From the NCBI RefSeq assembly GCF_019112545.1, contig NW_025064914.1:288334-352333 (forward strand): DNA of 64,000 nucleotides, read 5' to 3'. The DNA is from Guyanagaster necrorhizus (lineage: Eukaryota > Basidiomycota > Agaricomycetes > Agaricales > Physalacriaceae). The number at the start of each line of letters is the position of its first letter. Position 1 is the stretch's first letter. The position numbers were made by a program, and so were the translations under genes. Shown piece after piece: positions 58,401 to 64,000 of the stretch. Below the pieces are notes generated by a model. The model was given only the letters and a program-made list of their open reading frames with translations, made no database searches and was not told the origin of the DNA.

Positions 58401-61400
58401 TCAAATATTTGCAATTTGGAGGAGGTGAATCTGCCATTGTCGTTGGCGTGAACACACATTCTTGGTGCGTCTTCACGCCTTTCCTTCCCCGTATCTCTCT
58501 TACCAAATAGATAGGCCGGGAACCTTCGGGTATAAATCTCTCCATAGCGTACATACCTGCAGATCCTGATCAAAAAAAACATAGCTTTCTTTCGGCGCAA
58601 CAAATGTCATCCACGAAGTCCCGGTGTGCAACATTCACTGATGAAGCCGACGGGTCCGTCCTTTCTTTAATTTCGTTTCTTTTTGAGAACTTACGTGTTC
58701 TAAAGATATGTTCCTTCGGAGGCGGTTGTAGCCGTAATCCTCAAAACTCGTCAAGCTGCGCTACGTGATAACGACAATATCCTTGGTGTCATCAAGTCCA
58801 CAAACACGCTACATAACGGTCGTAGCCAAGGAATGGTCGCTCCATCATCCTCAGCACAGTCATTATTGCAGAGATCACTGCTTAACAAAGCTTCTCTCAA
58901 GCCATCAGATATTGAGTGAACATTATTTCATTTGTCTAATCCGTCTATGGCTAATGGATTACTAGTTTTATTGAAGCGCACGGCACCGGTACGTGTACGA
59001 GAAATGGACATTGTTACTCCAATAATTGAGAGACATTCCCAGGAACATCGCTAGGAGACCTGATCGAGATGGAAGGAATCAATGACGTGTTCAAGGATAG
59101 TCACACCAAGGATCGTCCATTGATCATCGGTGCTGCGAAAAGCTGTGTGGGACACACAGAAACCAGCTCGGGTCTAGTGGGGATGGTAAAGGCCCTAGCA
59201 TCTCTTTCTCGCCGAGCTGTACCAGGTTTGACGCATCTTACCACGTCGAACCTGAATCCAAATATTGACTGCTCTCTCGTTCCAATTCACATACCCCATC
59301 AACCCGTGAAATTGTCGAAAGGAAATGATCTACTCCGTGCACTTGTCCTGTAAGCTTCATTCAGGTGTCTATGCTCATTTTTGCTAATAGCTCGCTGACA
59401 GAGCATACGGATTTGCTGGTACTATTTCTGGTGCCCTAATTGAAAAAGCAGAGCCCAGGGATGATCTTTCACTCTCAACGCCGAGTTTAGAGCCCATGCT
59501 CTTCGTTGTGAGCGCCAAGTCTGAAACGGCATTGAAGTCTTACGTCCAAAAGTACATCGACTTTTGCGCATCGGTGGAGAAGGAACTATTCAAATTGATA
59601 TGCTATACCAGCTGCGTGGGGAGAGAGCATTATCGGTACCGATTTGCTTGCGTTGCAAGCACAATGGATGAGTTAATTGAAAAACTCGAGGATCAGCTAA
59701 CTCGTTGTATCGAATCCCGCCCGTCAAATCCGAAGGTGATATTTGGCTTCACAGGACAGGGATCGCAGTACGCTGGAATGGCTCGCGACCTCGCCATGAG
59801 CTTCAAAGGGTTCCGCGGTCTTCTCCAAGAACACTGCGATGTCGCCTTCCTCTATTGTGGATTTTCGGTGATGGATATTCTGGTTGGAGGTAATTCCGCG
59901 AAGGATCGCGATATCAACGACAGTGAAGTCGGTCAAGTCTGCACATTTGTCTACCAGTATAGCATCTGTGTTTGGCTCCAGTCTTTGGGAGTACGACATC
60001 AAGCTGTTATTGGCCATAGTTTAGGGGAAATTGCTGCTGCAGGCAAGTTGTTTTCTCAACGGCATATTCTTCATCTCTAACTGACCAATCAGTTATTGCT
60101 GGAATATTCAACTATGAGGAAGGCATACGTTTTGTGGTTCAGAGATCACATCTTTTGAGGCGAAGAGAGCAGCATCGAGGCGCCATGGCAGCTATTGCCA
60201 CTGACGAGGGGGCAATCCTCCAATATTTAAGCAATTTAGGCATTTCTGAGTCGGTGGTGATAGCTGTCTTCAATGGTTATGACTCTCACGTCGCATCCGG
60301 CGAAACAGAATCTATCAACAAGCTAGTCTCTGCGGTGAAGAGAGATGGAATCAGAGCAGTCAAGCTGAATGTCGATCAAGGTATAATTTCGGCAAACATC
60401 TCACTGTTCTGTGTACCGATTTTTCTTTGCAGGGTTTCATAGTCCATGTATTGTCCCGGCTCTGTCAGCCTTGGGAGAGACGATTCATGAATTGCCCAGC
60501 CGACCATTACAGGTCCCAATGTTTTCAACAGTCACGGGTAGGCCAATCCCTCCCCAGAGCATCCTGTCACGAACATATTGGGTCTGTATCTCTTCCCTTC
60601 TGCACAAGGATGATTGTAATTATCTATAGGTTGATCATGCCCGAAATCCCGTGCTGTTTTCTCAGGCGCTGGAGGAATTGCAAAAGGACCATTCGATCAA
60701 TACCATCCTTGACATTGGGCCCCAGCAAACATTCTGGGGTCTATCTCAAGGTCTCGTTGACAAGGTCAAGATCTCTGTCTCAGGGAAGAAAGGTACCAAT
60801 CAAGAGATGGTGCTCCTCAAAGGATTGGCGAGCCTATACCAAACAGGTGCTAGCCTCGATCTCGCCAAATTATACACAGAGCGGCCTTACGCCTACTCCA
60901 AAACTGACATTCCGACATATCCGTTCCAACGTCAACGCTATTATCCCGCTTTCATACCTGCTTACGACAATTTAGGAGAATCTCCATCTGCGGCAAATGT
61001 GAATGGTAAAGGTACAGGAAAAGAAATCCTTTTAATCCACGACAGTCTTCGTGCCGTCTTGGATGGCCATCGGATTGAAGGCCATCGAGTTCTTCCAGCA
61101 GCGGCGTTGGCAAGTTTCTTCATCTCATTGTCGAGGAATTCAGCTCGGTCTTTAAAGAGCATACAATTTCATCGGCCTCTCATTGTGGATGAGAACATTC
61201 ACGTAGAGGCACTGATAGATGACGATGGAGCTTTCACCTTATACCAAGGCATTGCATTCGAAGAGCATGACAAAATTTGCTCAGGACGCTTTGCCTTCTT
61301 ACCATCACCATACCCATACAAACAGTGGCCGTCAGGTATATCACCGAATGAGGTGATTGACCAAGCCAAGGTCTACAGTGCCTTCAGAAACATTCACTTT

Positions 61401-63686
61401 GGCAAGACCTTCCGCAATATCACACGATTTGACGTATGGAACGACCGTATTGATGCGTCCATCGTGGTAGATCCATCTACACGTTATCCAGAGTACGACT
61501 ATATCCGCAAATTGGACCCTTGCTTGCATATGTTCGGCGTGGTTAATACTTTGTTGGGAGATGCGCCTCCCACAGAACGGACAGAAGGATCCTTTCTTCC
61601 ATCTTCCCTCGAAGGCTTGATATTCTACACTGACAAGTTCCCTGATAGCTTCATTTGTCGTTATCATCTACCTATTAGCATGGCGAGAAATCACCATGTA
61701 ATGACTGTCCAATTCGATGTCGTTTCCAACGACGGGGAGCTTCTCGCGTGTTGCAAGAGGTACTCAGTTGCTTGGATCCCGGTCGGAACAATCAAGCAAA
61801 ACGTTGAGCCATCCTCAAATCTAGCCGTTCCCAGTTGCTGGTTCAGTAATACATGGGTGCACAGAGATGCAGCGTCTACCAGTTCCCAGCTTTCCCTTCC
61901 GGATTCTGTGCTCTACATCAGCCCGACACCTCATGCCCCTTTAATGAAAGAACTCGCCCAAATTACGTCGGAACTAGCTTACGCCGGGTTAGCCAACTGC
62001 AGACGGTGGGCGAGAATTCGAGGCACGAACTGGGATCCTCCATCCCTTGTTTTCATCGATGCAGATACGACAACAAAATCTATAATTCTCGACGTGACCT
62101 CGTTCATCATGGACCCCCATTCGAGCACGTTCTCAACATGCTGGAAAGAAATTCTTCAGTTGATGAAGACACTCATAACAGGGAAGATTCACTACGATAA
62201 TCTCGTCGTTCTTTCGTCCGGCTGTACAGGCAACGGGGATTCATTTTCTGTTGGTGCTGCGGTCCAAGGAATGATCCGAGTGTTCCGTCGAGAAACGGGC
62301 TTACAAGATACCATCTGGGGGTTAGATGTCCCTCAAAGTCTGCCGTCTGCAGAGATCGTCAACCTCATTGCACGCGAATTGGAACAGAGACCGTTAAGGA
62401 AGGTCAAGGATAATATGATTTCTGTTCGATACGATGCTGACCGAGGGCAATTCTTCGAACTGGTGCCAGGGCTATATCATTTAGAAGGTACCGAGCAAGC
62501 GACGTTTGAGGGCGTTACCATCATTGTCGGACTTGGAAGTATCGGGTCAGCACTGGCATCTCACATAGCAAAAACGGGTTCTCACACCATCATATTTATC
62601 GGTCGACGGTCAAGAGAAACGGTTCGCAGCTTTCTGCTTTCGCATTTCATCTTACTAATATAGCATCCGAAAGGTCGTTAATGAACTTTCCAAGATATCC
62701 TCAGCATCTTCGAGGATAGAATATTTCCAGGCCGATGCTTCGAATAAGGAAGCCCTTTGCCGGGTTATGGTAGAGATACTTGAGCGCTTTGGCCCCATTT
62801 ACAATATCGTCCACACGGCTGGAGTTGTTCGGGATGCGATCATTCCAAACATCAGTGAACATGACTTTGAGGAGGTGTTGAAGCCCAAAATCAATGGAGC
62901 GTGGAATCTACACGTGTTGTCCCTTGAGCTAGGCCTATCCATTGATCATTTCGTACTTCTGAGCAGTATCAGGTAATTGTTCGTCGCGGAACAGGGATAC
63001 CATACAAAACTGACTCGAGTGTAGCGTTCCTTTAGGAAATATTGGGCAAGTCGCCTACGTTGCGGCGAACTCATACTTGGACTACCTTGCTACGTATCGC
63101 CAGAGGCTAGGTTTATCCGCCGTCTCCCTCCAGCTAGGCGCTTGGGAGTCCAATCTTATCCGGAAGTTAGATGTGTCGAAGGGTCTCGTCAAACCTCTTA
63201 GCCACACAGAAGGCATTCCCATGATTATGAAGGCAATGGCACTCGCAAAGAAATGTCCGGAGCCAGTCCAGGTCATTGCAAAGTTCGACGTGGAATTAAT
63301 GGGCGAGGTCCCTGCGTTCAAGGAGGATAGAATGTTTGCCTCTATTGTTGGTGACGTCGGTAATACACCTGCATCGACGATGACAAGTGAGCAGGCGGAA
63401 GAAATCTTCATCAACATTTTACGAGATGTCCTCGAGCTGAGAAATGAGGAGTATCTAGGTCCGTAAGGCTACTGTGCATTGCTCTGCGCTGATGAAGTTT
63501 TTCTCTGTAGATCTCGAGGAGTCTTTAACTGCCAGCGGGATAGATTCGATTGCGTTCGCCCAAATTCGTGGCCGAATGCTAAAGGATATAGGTGCAGATG
63601 TTCCTATGGTTTACTTGTCGGACGTGTTTTCAATGAAGGACATGGTTACCAGTGTCTGCCACACATTTGGCAGTGTACCAACGTAG
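55413..63686 (+). CDS. Ligase-loaded polyketide synthase AL-ACP-KS-AT-DH-KR-ACP
   Basis: Twenty exons join in phase to 2,429 residues. The N-terminal AMP-ligase (AL, about 1-540) shows GMTEFGG, FRTGD and GRKEDFIQLDSGE. ACP1 has LGMDS (Ser629). KS has DTACSGS (Cys865), EAHGTG (His1000) and KSCVGHTE. AT has GHSLGE (Ser1311). DH has HRIEGHRVLP (His1611) and LDPCLHMFG. KR has VGLGSIGSALA and YVAAN (Tyr2238/Asn2242). ACP2 has GIDS (Ser2384). No ER, methyltransferase or thioesterase is seen. The inferred job is to activate a free carboxylic acid, load it on ACP1, and extend it with malonyl units with keto reduction and dehydration. The order recalls fungal hispidin synthase (AL-ACP-KS-AT-ACP) plus DH and KR. 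Introns are 46-62 nt; one, 60043-60092, has a GC donor, and 58515-58529 is a 15 nt exon. The substrate cannot be read. Confidence 0.93.
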
Positions 63687-64000
63687 GGACATGCTAATGC
63701 TATTTATTTTAGATGCAGAGGGACTAAATATACGATGCTGTGGATGCTACGTGGTAAGGAACCCGAATGCGCCAGAATATGGGACATATGAAATGGTGTA
63801 AAAGCTTCAAAGACTCTTTATTAATGTCGTGAATGTCTTCGTGGTTACGTTTGCGTTCAGCTTTTCCCTTTTGCTGATCTCAAGTTCGAATCTTCTTGAC
63901 TGAAAATAGGAGAAATTATTTGTGGGAATCTTCTCGTGGTTCGTTTTGCTTCCATGAAGTGCCGCTTCGTGGTCGATGAAGATGTCTCAGCCAGTCACAT
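63687..64000. other. 3' region of the synthase, no feature seen
   Basis: No coding recognised in the last 314 bp. Confidence 0.5.

Noticed and set aside
63880..63910. tRNA B-box-like GTTCGAATC
   Set aside because: No matching A-box or cloverleaf around it.
1..64000. CRISPR array, operons or bacterial promoters
   Set aside because: Intron-rich eukaryotic genes throughout; no regularly spaced repeats seen.

Overview
The window looks like an Agaricomycete (mushroom-forming basidiomycete) chromosome. Genes carry many short GT-AG introns of about 46-60 nt. Recognisable families include an S28 peptidase, amino-acid permease, F-box/leucine-rich genes, beta-trefoil lectin, DyP peroxidase relic and a ligase-loaded polyketide synthase. 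Transposon relics are stripped of CpG, as expected where repeats are CG-methylated. No database or software was available; exon joins were worked out by hand from frame, splice signals and family motifs.

Layout. 1-7.2 kb: CpG-depleted transposon graveyard with a Ty3/gypsy chromovirus 3' end, its LTR and a second related LTR. 7.2-11.7 kb: no convincing gene, only two weak spliced candidates. 11.7-14.0 kb: secreted S28 serine peptidase (+). 14.3-15.8 kb: secreted BNR_4-type protein (-), whose promoter is tandemly duplicated up to about 16.9 kb. 17.6-18.3 kb: a second CpG-free relic. 19.6-21.6 kb: amino-acid permease (+). 23.5-24.3 kb: three-finger C2H2 protein (+). 24.8-31.6 kb and 37.8-39.1 kb: a family of F-box/LRR paralogues sharing intron positions, one intact and the others truncated, frameshifted or stopped, with three copies of a roughly 100-150 bp interspersed repeat nearby. 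31.8-36.4 kb: an eight-exon Fab1/PIKfyve-like lipid kinase (-) with no visible FYVE finger. 39.7-40.3 kb: frameshifted ricin-B-like lectin (-). 40.5-43.3 kb: third CpG-poor block with a LINE 3' end and a Ty1/copia 3' half. 43.6-44.9 kb: multi-pass membrane protein (-). 46.7-47.2 kb: small putative zinc-binding protein (-). 49.0-50.1 kb: atypical short-chain dehydrogenase (-). 50.9-51.5 kb: small C2H2 protein (-). 54.7-55.1 kb: DyP peroxidase relic. 55.4-63.7 kb: a 20-exon megasynthase (+).

The most notable locus is the megasynthase, with domain order acyl/aryl-AMP ligase, ACP, KS, AT, DH, KR, ACP, about 2,429 residues. Loading a free carboxylic acid through an N-terminal ligase and ACP recalls fungal hispidin synthase, but here DH and KR are added and no thioesterase is seen. 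The atypical SDR and the two C2H2 proteins are possible but unproven cluster partners. The other strong theme is gene decay: CpG loss in transposon blocks, and F-box, lectin and peroxidase copies broken by frameshifts or stops in CpG-normal DNA.
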